A stretch of DNA of 64,000 bases from Phyllobacterium endophyticum. GTDB lineage: Bacteria > Pseudomonadota > Alphaproteobacteria > Rhizobiales > Rhizobiaceae. The position numbers and the translations under genes are program-made. Shown here piece after piece: positions 1 to 9,986 of the stretch; position 1 is the first letter of the stretch; every line of letters begins with the position of its first letter. The notes beneath the pieces are model-generated. The model made no database searches and was not told the origin of the DNA. It saw nothing but the letters and a program-made list of their open reading frames with translations. The stretch spans positions 744,001 to 808,000 of the forward strand of contig NZ_PGGN01000002.1 in NCBI RefSeq assembly GCF_003010935.1, in the 5' to 3' direction.

Positions 1-1347
1 GGTCGGCCGCCTTTTAGCAACCGCATGAAACTCATCTCCAAGATCGAGAAAATCGGCGAGCGAGGAATAAGATTCACGTTCAACGAGCAGGCCAACAGGG
101 AGTTTCCCCTTGTGCTGGCCCTGATGCCGGTCCTTCCAAAACATGCCATCGACAGCGATAAGTTTGACGCCTCTCCGCTTGCCATTCCAGTTGGCAGCGG
201 ACCTTACATCGTCTCAAAAGTGCAACCGGGGCAGCGAATCATCCTCAAGCGAAATCCTGACTATTGGGCGTCGGAGCTGCCGAGCAGAGTCGGTTTCAAC
301 AATTTCGATACGATAACAGTTGAGTATTTTCGCAACGATCAGGCGCAATTCGAAGCGTTCAAGAAGGGCGTATTCGACGTCTTCATGGAAGGAGATCCAA
401 ACAAATGGGCAACCTCCTATGACTTTCCAGCGGTCAAAGATGGCCGTGTGATCAAGGAATCCTTTCGATCAAGGTCGCCTGCGAACATGTTCGGATTTGT
501 TTTCAACACGAGGCGTCCCTTGTTCCAAAACAAGGATGTGCGGGAAGCACTCGCGCTCATGTTTGATTTCGAATGGACGAACCGCAATCTATATGCCGGC
601 CGCTACCAGCGCTTGGGCAGCTATTGGCAAGGCTCGGAACTGTCGGCACTCGGCAAACCGGCTGATGCGACCGAGCGCGCATTATTGTCTCCCTACCCCG
701 GCTCCGTGCCTCCGGATGTAATGGACGGCACGTATGAGCCTGCCAGGACCGACGGCACAGGACGCGACCGCAAGGAAATGAAACGCGCCTATGACATTCT
801 TGTCAGTCAAGGTTACAGGATTCAGAACGAGCAATTGCTTGATCCACGCGGGATACCCTTGGCTTTTGAGATCCTGACCCGTTCGGTCGGAGAGGAGCGC
901 CTCGGTCTCGCCTATAAGCGCACTCTCGAGCGCTTGGGTATAGCCGTCAACATCCGCACTGTTGACGACGCGCAATATCAAAAACGCCTGCAGACGTTTG
1001 ATTACGACGTTATCCTCGGGGCTTATTCCAGCTCGCTTTCCCCCGGCTACGAACAGTTCAGCCGCTGGGGCAGCCAATCGAAGGAAGTCGAAGGCAGCTT
1101 CAATTTCGCCGGGGTAGCCGATCCCGTGATCGACATGCTTCTGGACAAGATGCTGTCGGCACGCGGAAATGAGGAATTTACCAGCGTCGTTCGTGCCCTC
1201 GACAGGGTGCTGATCTCCGGTCATTATATGGTTCCGATCTATTACCAGCCCGAGCAATGGGTTGCCCGATGGGCGCATTTACAACATCCGGACAAGACTT
1301 CGCTGATCGGAAACCAGCTCAACACCTGGTGGTCCGGCAAACGGTAG
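1..1347 (+). CDS. YejA-like peptide ABC transporter substrate-binding protein (5' truncated)
   Basis: Periplasmic solute-binding protein of family 5 (oligopeptide/microcin C type), the ligand-capturing part of an ABC importer. The frame is open to base 1 with no stop, so the N-terminus, including any signal peptide, lies outside the window; 448 residues are visible. Family-5 features are RNPDYW, the FNTRRPLFQNKDVREAL segment and GRYQRLGSYWQGSEL, which is typical of YejA rather than DppA or OppA. The stop is followed 10 bp later by a DsbA-family gene. The yejBEF genes would have to lie upstream or elsewhere. YejA-like assignment is by recognition; the transported peptide is unknown. Confidence 0.85.
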   Translation, partial: GRPPFSNRMKLISKIEKIGERGIRFTFNEQANREFPLVLALMPVLPKHAIDSDKFDASPLAIPVGSGPYIVSKVQPGQRIILKRNPDYWASELPSRVGFNNFDTITVEYFRNDQAQFEAFKKGVFDVFMEGDPNKWATSYDFPAVKDGRVIKESFRSRSPANMFGFVFNTRRPLFQNKDVREALALMFDFEWTNRNLYAGRYQRLGSYWQGSELSALGKPADATERALLSPYPGSVPPDVMDGTYEPARTDGTGRDRKEMKRAYDILVSQGYRIQNEQLLDPRGIPLAFEILTRSVGEERLGLAYKRTLERLGIAVNIRTVDDAQYQKRLQTFDYDVILGAYSSSLSPGYEQFSRWGSQSKEVEGSFNFAGVADPVIDMLLDKMLSARGNEEFTSVVRALDRVLISGHYMVPIYYQPEQWVARWAHLQHPDKTSLIGNQLNTWWSGKR

Positions 1348-1357
1348 GTTCTGAGCA

Positions 1358-2023
1358 ATGACTGACAAGAAATTCACGATCGACGTAGTGTCGGATGTCG
1401 TTTGTCCCTGGTGTTTCCTCGGACGCAAGCGCCTGGAAAGCGCACTCGCCCTCAATCCCGACCTCGAGGTAATCGTGAATTGGCGGCCTTTCCAGCTGGA
1501 TCCGACAATTCCACCCGGCGGTAAGGATCGCAATCGCTATATGCAGGAGAAGTTCGGCAGCTCTGACAAGATCTTCGAGATTCACCAGCAGCTTATCGAG
1601 CTTGGCAAGGAAGCCGGCATTGAATTTGACTTTGAGGCAATCGAAGTTAGCCCCAATACGTTGGATGCGCATCGACTTATCCGCTGGGCATCACAGGCCT
1701 CGCCCAACGTGCAGGACGAAATGGTAGGCATACTTTTCTCCTACTATTTCGAGCAGGGGAAGAATATCGGCGATCATCAAATTCTGTTGGAGGCCGCCCA
1801 GGAAGCAGGGATGGACGTAGCTATCGTCGCAAGCTTGTTGCCAACCGATGCCGACACGTTAGGCGTGCGCCAGGAAATCGATACTGCCAATCAAATTGGC
1901 GTGCGCGGCGTTCCCTGCTTTATTCTGGATCAGAAATACGCCGTTATGGGTGCGCAGTCGGCAGAGGCTTTGGCAGATGCCATCCGCCAGGCTGCGGATG
2001 GCTTTGAGCCCCGTCCGGTTTAA
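1358..2023 (+). CDS. DsbA/FrnE family thiol oxidoreductase
   Basis: Protein of 221 residues with a thioredoxin-fold CPWC motif near residue 18 (VVCPWCFLGRKRLE) and the helical insertion typical of the FrnE/2-hydroxychromene-2-carboxylate isomerase branch of the DsbA family. The late GVRGVPCFI segment carries the cis-proline usual for this fold. No signal peptide is visible, so it is probably cytosolic, as FrnE-type proteins are. It follows the peptide-binding protein gene by 10 bp and may be cotranscribed with it. Substrate is unknown; a redox role is inferred from the CxxC pair. Confidence 0.85.
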   Translation: MTDKKFTIDVVSDVVCPWCFLGRKRLESALALNPDLEVIVNWRPFQLDPTIPPGGKDRNRYMQEKFGSSDKIFEIHQQLIELGKEAGIEFDFEAIEVSPNTLDAHRLIRWASQASPNVQDEMVGILFSYYFEQGKNIGDHQILLEAAQEAGMDVAIVASLLPTDADTLGVRQEIDTANQIGVRGVPCFILDQKYAVMGAQSAEALADAIRQAADGFEPRPV

Positions 2024-2056
2024 GTCAAGCCACACGCCGGAAGATTGCCGCGGGTT

Positions 2057-5000
2057 CTATGCGGCTTCCGCCAGTTTGGCCAGTTGGGTCATGACAGACG
2101 CTGCGCCGTTTAACCGTTTCTCAGGTGTTGGCCAGTCGCGCACCAGAACAATGCTCTGATCCGGCCGAATCTTCGCCATGGAGCCCTGTTCGCCGATCAT
2201 TCTGACCAAAGCTGCCGGATTGTTGAATGTCTTGTTGCGGAACTGAATGACAATGCCCTTCGGACCGGCGTCGAGCTTGTCTACATTGGCGCGGCGGCAC
2301 AGCGCCTTGATATAAACGATCTTCAAGAGGTGCTGAACTTCCTCTGGCAATGGACCGAAACGATCGATCAGCTCGGCGCCAAAACCGTCGATCTCCTGCA
2401 AATCTTCCAGATCGGCCAGCCTGCGATAAAGGCCGAGACGCAATTGCAGGTCTGGAACATAGGACTCGGGGATCATGACCGCTGTTCCGATCGCAATCTG
2501 CGGCGACCAGTGACCATCTTCGATCTCGCCGGTGCCCTTGATCTCTGCAACTGCCTCTTCCAGCATCTGCTGATAGAGTTCGAAACCGACTTCGCGAATG
2601 TGCCCCGACTGTTCCTCGCCCAGAAGGTTGCCGGCACCACGGATATCCATGTCGTGGCTTGCCAATTGGAAACCGGCCCCAAGTGTATCCAGGGACTGGA
2701 GCACCTTAAGCCTGCGCTCGGCCGTCTGCGTCAGAAGTTTGTTGGCGGGAAGCGTGAATAATGCATATGCGCGCTGCTTGGATCTCCCAACGCGTCCGCG
2801 CAACTGATAGAGCTGCGATAGGCCGAACATATCGGCGCGATGGATGATGAGTGTGTTGGCAGTCGGAATATCAAGGCCGGACTCGACGATGGTGGTGGAA
2901 AGCAAAACGTCGTACTGGCCGTCGTAGAATGCGTTCATGATGTCATCGAGTTCACCCGGCGCCATCTGGCCATGCGCTACCGCGACCTTGAGCTCCGGCA
3001 CCTGAGCGTCGAGAAATTCCTTGATGTCGCTCAAGTCGGAAATGCGCGGGCAAACATAAAAGCTCTGCCCACCGCGATAACGCTCACGCAGCAGCGTTTC
3101 GCGGATCACAAGCGCATCGAACGGTGAGACGAAGGTGCGTACGGCCATTCGGTCGACCGGCGGGGTCGTGATCAGCGACAACTCGCGCACGCCCGTCAAG
3201 GCAAGTTGCAAGGTCCGCGGGATCGGCGTGGCTGACAGAGTCAGGACGTGAACATCGGACTTCAGCTCCTTTAGACGTTCCTTGTGCTTGACGCCGAAAT
3301 GCTGCTCTTCGTCGATGATCAGCAAGCCGAGGTTCTTGAACGTTATGCCTTGCCCGAGAAGGGCGTGCGTGCCGATGGCGATGTCCACCTGCCCCTCGGC
3401 GATGCCCTTCTTGTTCTCGGCGAGTTCCTTCGAACCGACAAGACGTGAGGCCTGTGCCACGTTGACGGGCAAGCCCTGAAACCGTTGGCTGAATGTTTTG
3501 AAGTGTTGGCGGGACAAGAGTGTCGTCGGCACGACGACGGCGACCTGCACGCCATTGAGCGCCGCAACAAAGGCAGCCCGCAAGGCCACTTCAGTCTTGC
3601 CAAAGCCAACGTCGCCGCAGATCAACCGGTCCATTGGCTTGCCGAGTGCGAGGTCGTCGATGACCGCGCCGATGGCACGATCCTGATCTTCGGTCTCGTC
3701 ATAGGGAAAACGCGCGGCGAATTCGCCATATAGACCTTCCGGTGGCAACAGGATGGGAGCGCCGCGCATCTGGCGTTCAGCAGCGATACGGATAAGATGC
3801 CCGGCAATATCAAGCAGGCGCTTCTTGAGCTTGGCCTTACGAGCCTGCCAGGCACCGCCGCCGAGCTTGTCTAACACAGCAGTTGAGGTTTCCGATCCAA
3901 ACCGCGATAAAAGCTCGATATTTTCGACCGGAAGGAACAGACGGTCATCGCCTGCGTAGTGCAGTTCCAGACAGTCATGCGGCGCACCTGCCGCGGTGAT
4001 TGTGCGCAGCCCGATGAACCGGCCAATGCCGTGATCCACGTGGACGACAATATCACCCGCATTCAGCGCAGCAACTTCGCTGATGAAATCACGATCACGT
4101 TTTCGCCGCTTCGAATGACGTATTAGCCGGTCGCCAAGAATATCCTGTTCGGCGACAACGACGAGATCCCCGGCATCAAAGCCAGTCTCAAGCGAAAGCA
4201 CGCCTGCAGTAATCTTGTCTCGAGCGAGTGCCTTGACCGTGCGCAGGTCCTCTACGAGTTCAATCTTTTCAAGGCCGTGTTCGTTCAGAACCTGCACCAG
4301 CCGATCGCGTGTTCCCTCACTCCACGCCGCCAGCAGCACCTTCTTGCCCGCAGCGCGCTCATCGGAAATGTGTTTGACTACACTGTCGAAAACATTGGCG
4401 TCCTTGGCAGTCCGTTCCTCGACGAATGTACGTCCTCGACGAACACCCGCGTGAATAGTCGCTCGTCCGGTGACGAATGGAGCATCGAACGGCGTGAAAT
4501 CGATGCGCATGCCTGAATTCAGCGCGGCCGCTTCGACCTGCTCGGGCGTCAGATAGAGCGAACCGGGCTCCACAGGCTTGTATGGAATGGTGTCGCCGGG
4601 CTCCTTGCCATCTGATTGCCGCCGGCGCGCCTCGTAATGATCGAGCACCATTTTGTGTCGCTCGGCCATGGACTCGTGCGCAAGGTGATCGAACACCACG
4701 GGCATGTTTCCGGCGTGCTCGAATACCGTTTCCAACCGGTCGTAGAAGAGCGGCAGCCAATGCTCCATGCCGGCAAATCGGCGTCCTTCGGAGATTGACT
4801 GGTAAAGAGCATCATCGCGCGAGGGAGCCCCGAATTTCAGCACGTATTGTGAACGGAAGTGGCTGATGATCCCAGGTGAGAGCGTGATCTCGCTCATCGG
4901 CTGCATCGAGAATTCTTTTTTCTGGCTCGACGTGCGCTGTGACGCAGGGTCAAAGGTGCGGATCGTTTCCAGTGTGTCCCCAAAGAAGTCGAGGCGGAGC

Positions 5001-5554
5001 GGTTCCTCGGCACCAGGGGCGAAGAGATCAAGAATACCGCCGCGAACTGCATATTCGCCAACGTCGCGCACTGTTGGAACTCGCTCGAACCCATTGCTTT
5101 CAAGACGTTGCACCAGTGCGTTCATGTCAATGCGATTGCCGGGCCTCGCCATGAATAACTGTTCTGCCAAGACACTGCTTGGAGGTAGTTTCTGGAGCAC
5201 GGCATTGGCTGTCGCCAGAATTACACCCGGATGTCTTCGCTCTCGCAGGGAGGCGAGACCCGCCAGCGCAGCCAGACGGCGCGCGGCTGTGTCTGCGCCC
5301 GGAGATACGCGATCATAGGGAAGGCAATCCCAGGCCGGCAGTTGCAGCACAGGCAAATCCGGCTGAACGAAGTTTAAGACCTGTTCTATATCGGCCAGCC
5401 GATTGCCGTCCCGCGCTATAAACAGGACGGGACCACCTGCCCCTGCCTCTGACACCACTTTTGCCAAAGCAAATGCTTCATAGCCATCGACAACGCCATC
5501 AATTACAACGTGGCCAAAGTCAGATTTTAGTCCAAGTTTCGTGAAGGCAGTCAT
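2057..5554 (-). CDS. mfd: Transcription-repair coupling factor Mfd
   Basis: DNA translocase of 1165 residues that removes RNA polymerase stalled at lesions and recruits UvrA. The order is UvrB-like N-terminal modules, the RNA-polymerase-binding region (DIVVHVDHGIGRFIGL), then a RecG-like motor with Walker A GDVGFGKTEVALRAAF, Walker B DEEQHFG and motif III TLSATPIPRTL, and motif VI QLRGRVGRSKQRAYA. The length is normal for the family. It starts 7 bp after the sdhE stop, so the two are probably cotranscribed. Its partner uvrA is also in this window. Confidence 0.97.
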   Translation of the reverse strand: MTAFTKLGLKSDFGHVVIDGVVDGYEAFALAKVVSEAGAGGPVLFIARDGNRLADIEQVLNFVQPDLPVLQLPAWDCLPYDRVSPGADTAARRLAALAGLASLRERRHPGVILATANAVLQKLPPSSVLAEQLFMARPGNRIDMNALVQRLESNGFERVPTVRDVGEYAVRGGILDLFAPGAEEPLRLDFFGDTLETIRTFDPASQRTSSQKKEFSMQPMSEITLSPGIISHFRSQYVLKFGAPSRDDALYQSISEGRRFAGMEHWLPLFYDRLETVFEHAGNMPVVFDHLAHESMAERHKMVLDHYEARRRQSDGKEPGDTIPYKPVEPGSLYLTPEQVEAAALNSGMRIDFTPFDAPFVTGRATIHAGVRRGRTFVEERTAKDANVFDSVVKHISDERAAGKKVLLAAWSEGTRDRLVQVLNEHGLEKIELVEDLRTVKALARDKITAGVLSLETGFDAGDLVVVAEQDILGDRLIRHSKRRKRDRDFISEVAALNAGDIVVHVDHGIGRFIGLRTITAAGAPHDCLELHYAGDDRLFLPVENIELLSRFGSETSTAVLDKLGGGAWQARKAKLKKRLLDIAGHLIRIAAERQMRGAPILLPPEGLYGEFAARFPYDETEDQDRAIGAVIDDLALGKPMDRLICGDVGFGKTEVALRAAFVAALNGVQVAVVVPTTLLSRQHFKTFSQRFQGLPVNVAQASRLVGSKELAENKKGIAEGQVDIAIGTHALLGQGITFKNLGLLIIDEEQHFGVKHKERLKELKSDVHVLTLSATPIPRTLQLALTGVRELSLITTPPVDRMAVRTFVSPFDALVIRETLLRERYRGGQSFYVCPRISDLSDIKEFLDAQVPELKVAVAHGQMAPGELDDIMNAFYDGQYDVLLSTTIVESGLDIPTANTLIIHRADMFGLSQLYQLRGRVGRSKQRAYALFTLPANKLLTQTAERRLKVLQSLDTLGAGFQLASHDMDIRGAGNLLGEEQSGHIREVGFELYQQMLEEAVAEIKGTGEIEDGHWSPQIAIGTAVMIPESYVPDLQLRLGLYRRLADLEDLQEIDGFGAELIDRFGPLPEEVQHLLKIVYIKALCRRANVDKLDAGPKGIVIQFRNKTFNNPAALVRMIGEQGSMAKIRPDQSIVLVRDWPTPEKRLNGAASVMTQLAKLAEAA

Positions 5555-5561
5555 TTCGTTT

Positions 5562-5852
5562 TCAAGATTTATTCGTTTGCTGGCGGGACGCGACGACCTT
5601 GTGGAAGATCGGCGTGTCGAATTCGGGAGGAACGGCAGACTCTCCCGTAACCCACTTCAACAGGTCGCGGTCCAGAGCCTCCATGAGTGCTTCATATTGG
5701 TCAAGTTCGCTGCCGGACAAGGTGTCAATGTAAGTGTCGGCGAACTGCCCCAGAATCAGATCCATTTCGCGCATGCCGCGATGCCAGGAGCGAAACAGGA
5801 TTTTTCGCTGTCTAATCGGCAGATCGGCAGTGGTGCGACTGCTTCCGGTCAT
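5562..5852 (-). CDS. sdhE: FAD assembly factor SdhE (succinate dehydrogenase)
   Basis: Small protein of 96 residues that promotes covalent flavinylation of succinate dehydrogenase. It carries the family signature RSWHRGMREMD, including the RGxxE core, followed by the acidic helical bundle segment. I place the start at the ATG at 5852 because GGAG lies 8 bases upstream; a longer TTG-initiated frame at 5873 has no better site. It lies just upstream of mfd, a usual arrangement in this order, and is divergent from recG across about 115 bp. Confidence 0.93.
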   Translation of the reverse strand: MTGSSRTTADLPIRQRKILFRSWHRGMREMDLILGQFADTYIDTLSGSELDQYEALMEALDRDLLKWVTGESAVPPEFDTPIFHKVVASRQQTNKS

Positions 5853-5967
5853 GGAATAACTCCGTCTTGTCAATGGAACGTAGTAGCTTTGATATGCGGC
5901 TGGGTATAGCCTGCCTTGTGCCGCGTGTCAGCCTTGCAACGCACATCGAACGCGTTAAACGTTATGC

Positions 5968-8073
5968 ATGCGCCCGTCATTGCTTGACCCCCTCTTCGCC
6001 TCCGTTCGCTCGCTTTCCGGCATAGGACCGAAAGTGACGGGCCTGCTTGGCACGCTGCTGGGAGCCCAACCGGGTGTCGAGCCCAGGGTTGGCAATCTGA
6101 TTTATTTGCCGCCGCACAGTGTGATCGATCGGCGCAATCGCCCGGGCATAGCGTACGCGCCGGAAGGCGCGATCGTCACGTTGGAGGTTCGTGTGGACCG
6201 CCACCAGCCATCGCCCGGTGGACGGAGCAACGTTCCCCATCGTGTTTTCGCTCATGACGATACCGGAGAAATCGGCCTCACCTTCTTCCATGCCAAGCAG
6301 GCGTGGCTGGAAAAAGTCATGCCGGTCGGGGAGACAGTCATTATCTCTGGAACCATGGAATGGTTCAACGGAAGGCCGACTATGGTTCATCCAGATCATA
6401 TCGCCAGCCTGGAAGATGCGTCTGCCTTGCCGCTGGTCGAGCCCGTCTATCCCCTTACGGCCGGTCTTTCGCCGAAAGTCCTCGCGCGGGGTGTTCAGGA
6501 GGCACTCGCCAAAGCGCCTGACTTTCCGGAATGGATTGATTTGCCAGTACTCGAAAAATATGGGCTGCCGTCCCATCGTCAGGCGCTTGACATCCTGCAC
6601 AATCCGAAAGACCCGGGCGATATCGCTCTCGATCACCCTGCCCGTCAGCGACTCGCCTACGACGAATTCCTTGCGGGACAATTGGCTTTGGCGCTCGTCC
6701 GCCTGAAAACGCGCCGCCTCTCTGGTCGCGGCCTTGAAGGTGACGGCAGCTTGAAGAAGAAAATCATAGCGGCACTGCCCTATTCGCTGACGGCAAGCCA
6801 GACCCAGGCAATCAAGGAAATCATCGCCGACCTGCGCAAGGCCGACCGGATGCTGCGACTGCTGCAGGGCGACGTTGGTTCCGGCAAGACCGTAGTCGGG
6901 CTGCTGGCGATGGCGCACGCCGCCGAGGCCGGCGGTCAATCTGCGCTGATGGTTCCGACAGAAGTGCTGGCGCGCCAGCATTTTGCTACTATCGCCCCCT
7001 TGGCCGAGAAGGCAGGGCTGCGCACCGCCCTGCTCACCGGACGTGAGAAAGGCCGTGAACGCGAGGATATTCTTGACGGCCTGAGGACCGGCGCTATCCA
7101 CATTATCATCGGCACGCATGCGCTCTTCCAGGAGAAGGTCAGTTACCGGGATCTTGTTCTCGTTATCGTCGACGAGCAACACCGTTTCGGTGTCCATCAA
7201 CGGCTACTCCTGACCTCGAAAGGCGCAGCGCCCGACATGCTAGTGATGACCGCCACGCCCATCCCTCGGACACTGGTCTTGACGGCGTTTGGTGACATGG
7301 ACGTTTCGAAACTGACGGAAAAGCCCGCGGGCCGGCGCCCTATCACCACCGCCATTCTACCAATGGAAAGGCTGAGCGGACTGGTCGACCGGATGCGAAC
7401 CGCCATCGATGAGGGGCAGAAAGTCTATTGGATTTGCCCATTGGTGGAAGAATCCGAACTGGTCGATCTCGTTTCGGCGGAAGAGCGCTTCGAATCATTG
7501 AGCCCAATGTTTGATAACCGGATAGGCCTTGTCCATGGACGCATGAGCGGGCCTGAAAAGGACGCAGCCATGCTCGCGTTCAAGACCGGCGAGACAAGGC
7601 TGTTGGTGGCGACCACGGTCATTGAAGTCGGGGTCGACGTTCCCGATGCGACGATAATCGTCATCGAGCACGCTGAACGTTTCGGCCTGGCTCAGTTGCA
7701 TCAGCTACGTGGCCGGGTCGGACGTGGTGACAGGCAATCCACTTGTCTGTTGGTCTACAAGGGTCCGCTGGGCGAAGTGGCGCAGGCACGTCTCAAGATC
7801 ATGCGAGAAACCGAAGACGGTTTCCGCATCGCCGAAGAGGACCTGAAACTGCGGGGAGAAGGCGAACTTCTCGGCACACGCCAGTCCGGCACCCCGGGCT
7901 TTCGCCTCGCTAATATCGAGGCTCACCAGGAGTTTCTGGAAGTAGCCCGGCAGGACGCGCGCTACATTCTGGGACGTGATCCCGAGCTACAAAGCCCGCG
8001 CGGGGAAGCATTGCGAATCCTGCTCTATCTTTTCGAGCGGGATGAAGCTGTGCGCCTGCTTCGTGCCGGCTGA
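5968..8073 (+). CDS. recG: ATP-dependent DNA helicase RecG
   Basis: Branch-migration helicase of 701 residues that remodels stalled forks and Holliday junctions. The N-terminal wedge/OB-fold domain occupies roughly residues 1-250. The superfamily 2 motor follows, with Walker A GDVGSGKTVVGLL, DEQHRFGVHQR, TATPIPRTL and QLRGRVGRGDRQST. Length fits the family. The stop codon (8071-8073) directly abuts the stop of the convergent glmS, leaving no intergenic base and no room for a separate terminator. Confidence 0.97.
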   Translation: MRPSLLDPLFASVRSLSGIGPKVTGLLGTLLGAQPGVEPRVGNLIYLPPHSVIDRRNRPGIAYAPEGAIVTLEVRVDRHQPSPGGRSNVPHRVFAHDDTGEIGLTFFHAKQAWLEKVMPVGETVIISGTMEWFNGRPTMVHPDHIASLEDASALPLVEPVYPLTAGLSPKVLARGVQEALAKAPDFPEWIDLPVLEKYGLPSHRQALDILHNPKDPGDIALDHPARQRLAYDEFLAGQLALALVRLKTRRLSGRGLEGDGSLKKKIIAALPYSLTASQTQAIKEIIADLRKADRMLRLLQGDVGSGKTVVGLLAMAHAAEAGGQSALMVPTEVLARQHFATIAPLAEKAGLRTALLTGREKGREREDILDGLRTGAIHIIIGTHALFQEKVSYRDLVLVIVDEQHRFGVHQRLLLTSKGAAPDMLVMTATPIPRTLVLTAFGDMDVSKLTEKPAGRRPITTAILPMERLSGLVDRMRTAIDEGQKVYWICPLVEESELVDLVSAEERFESLSPMFDNRIGLVHGRMSGPEKDAAMLAFKTGETRLLVATTVIEVGVDVPDATIIVIEHAERFGLAQLHQLRGRVGRGDRQSTCLLVYKGPLGEVAQARLKIMRETEDGFRIAEEDLKLRGEGELLGTRQSGTPGFRLANIEAHQEFLEVARQDARYILGRDPELQSPRGEALRILLYLFERDEAVRLLRAG

Positions 8074-9897
8074 CTATTCCACAGTCACAGACTTTGCGAG
8101 ATTGCGTGGCTGATCCACGTCGGTGCCCATGAACACCGCGGTATGATATGCCAGCATCTGGATCGGCAAGGTGTAGACGATCGGCGTAATTATCTCGGGC
8201 ATATCAGGCAGGAGGATCGTATGCCAGGTTTTCAGCGTGCTGGCTGCCGCACCTTTTTCGTCAGTGATAAGGATGATCTTGCCGCCTCGAGCCGCAGCCT
8301 CCTGCATGTTCGATATGGTTTTTTCGAACCAGCGGTCATGCGGAGCGATGACGATCACCGGCATCGATTCATCAATCAACGCAATCGGCCCGTGCTTCAA
8401 CTCACCGGCCGCGTAGCCTTCCGCGTGTATGTAGGAGATTTCCTTGAGTTTCAGCGCTCCTTCGAGAGCGAGCGGGTAACTCGTCCCGCGTCCCAGATAA
8501 AGGACATGCTTCACCTGGCTCAGCTCCCGGCTTATCGCCTCGATCTGGGCTTCGAGCTTCAGCGCTTGCGTGGCGTAGCGTGGAATTTCCGATAGCTCAC
8601 GGACGAGTTGGCGCTCTTCTTCCTCGTTGATGGTACCGCGCATCTTGCCCGCTGAGACGGCCAGCGACGCAAGAACGGATAATTGACAGGTAAAGGCTTT
8701 CGTTGAAGCCACACCGACTTCAGGACCTGCAAGCGTAGGAAACACGGTGTTCGACTCCCGCGCCATGGTGGATTCCCGGACGTTGACGATAGTGCCAATG
8801 CTGAGCCCCTGCTGTTTGCAGTAGCGCAACGACGCCAGCGTATCGGCAGTCTCCCCTGACTGTGACACGAAGAGGGCCAGACTGTCCTTGGACAGAGGCA
8901 TTTCGCGATACCGGAACTCCGACGCAACGTCGATATCGACCGGCAGCCGCGCAATGTGCTCGAACCAATACTTTCCCACCAGCCCCGCATAAAACGCAGT
9001 GCCGCAGGCAGAAGCGGCGATACGGTCAACTTTGGCGAAATCTACCGGGGCTGCATCAGGACGTACCCTGCCCTTGGAAAAGTCGAGATAATTGGCGAGC
9101 GTGTGCGAGATGACTTCTGGCTGTTCATGGATTTCCTTCTCCATGAAATGCCGATGATTGCCTTTGCTCACCAGAAAAGCCGTGCCCGCCGATTTCTGCA
9201 CAGGGCGGTCCACGACCGCGCCGGTTTCATCATATATGATGACACCGCCTCGCGTGAGCACGGCCCAATCACCATCCTCAAGGTAAGACAGATTATCGGT
9301 GAAAGGTGCCAGTGCGATTGCATCGGAGCCCAGGTACATCTCGCCTTCGCCGTAACCAACAGCAAGCGGCGGTCCGTTGCGGGCAGCGATCAAGAGATTG
9401 TCTTCGCCCTTGAACATGATTGCGATGGCAAAGGCGCCTCGCAGTTGCGGCAAAGTCTGACGTACAGCCTCTACGGGCGCGAGACCCCTGTCGAGAGCGC
9501 GCGTGACAAGATGTGCGACTGTTTCCGTGTCTGTCTCCGTCTCGAAAACGTAACCATCCTTTTCCAGCATGGCGCGCAATTCAGCGAAATTCTCGATGAT
9601 TCCGTTGTGAATTACTGCCAGCCGTGGCGTCGTGTGCGGGTGCGCGTTGCGAACGGTGGGTGCACCATGGGTCGCCCAGCGCGTATGGCCGAGCCCGATG
9701 GTTCCACCAAGCGGATAATCCTTGAGGAGCTTGTCGAGATTGCCGAGTTTACCCTCAGCGCGGCGCCGGTCGAGAACACCATCGTCCAAAGTTGCAACAC
9801 CGGCGGAATCGTAGCCGCGATATTCAAGTCGCTTCAATGCATCCACGAGCAGCGGCGCCACCTGTTCGCGTCCGATAATTCCGACAATCCCGCACAT
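8074..9897 (-). CDS. glmS: Glutamine--fructose-6-phosphate aminotransferase GlmS
   Basis: First step of UDP-GlcNAc synthesis: fructose-6-phosphate plus glutamine to glucosamine-6-phosphate. I start at the ATG at 9897 because the mature protein must begin MCGIVGIIG, with Cys2 as the N-terminal nucleophile; this gives 607 residues, the usual length. The glutaminase domain is followed by two SIS domains, with CGTAFYAGLVGKYW and SQSGETADT. It lies 89 bp downstream of glmU on the same strand, so a glmU-glmS operon is likely. No ribozyme-like leader is evident in that gap. Confidence 0.97.
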   Translation of the reverse strand: MCGIVGIIGREQVAPLLVDALKRLEYRGYDSAGVATLDDGVLDRRRAEGKLGNLDKLLKDYPLGGTIGLGHTRWATHGAPTVRNAHPHTTPRLAVIHNGIIENFAELRAMLEKDGYVFETETDTETVAHLVTRALDRGLAPVEAVRQTLPQLRGAFAIAIMFKGEDNLLIAARNGPPLAVGYGEGEMYLGSDAIALAPFTDNLSYLEDGDWAVLTRGGVIIYDETGAVVDRPVQKSAGTAFLVSKGNHRHFMEKEIHEQPEVISHTLANYLDFSKGRVRPDAAPVDFAKVDRIAASACGTAFYAGLVGKYWFEHIARLPVDIDVASEFRYREMPLSKDSLALFVSQSGETADTLASLRYCKQQGLSIGTIVNVRESTMARESNTVFPTLAGPEVGVASTKAFTCQLSVLASLAVSAGKMRGTINEEEERQLVRELSEIPRYATQALKLEAQIEAISRELSQVKHVLYLGRGTSYPLALEGALKLKEISYIHAEGYAAGELKHGPIALIDESMPVIVIAPHDRWFEKTISNMQEAAARGGKIILITDEKGAAASTLKTWHTILLPDMPEIITPIVYTLPIQMLAYHTAVFMGTDVDQPRNLAKSVTVE

Positions 9898-9986
9898 AAA
9901 TAATTCCAATCCCCGCTTCTCTGCTCGTGACTCAAATACAAAACACCACTTTTCCGTTCAAAATCCTATACGAACAAAAGGCGTGC

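Noticed and set aside
5977-7200. 407-codon open frame antisense to recG
   Set aside because: It lies fully within recG, which has all helicase motifs; the antisense product matches nothing I recognise and is a codon-bias shadow.
9898-9986. glmS ribozyme or riboswitch leader
   Set aside because: The 89-bp gap before glmS is too short for the known ribozyme fold and shows no matching elements.
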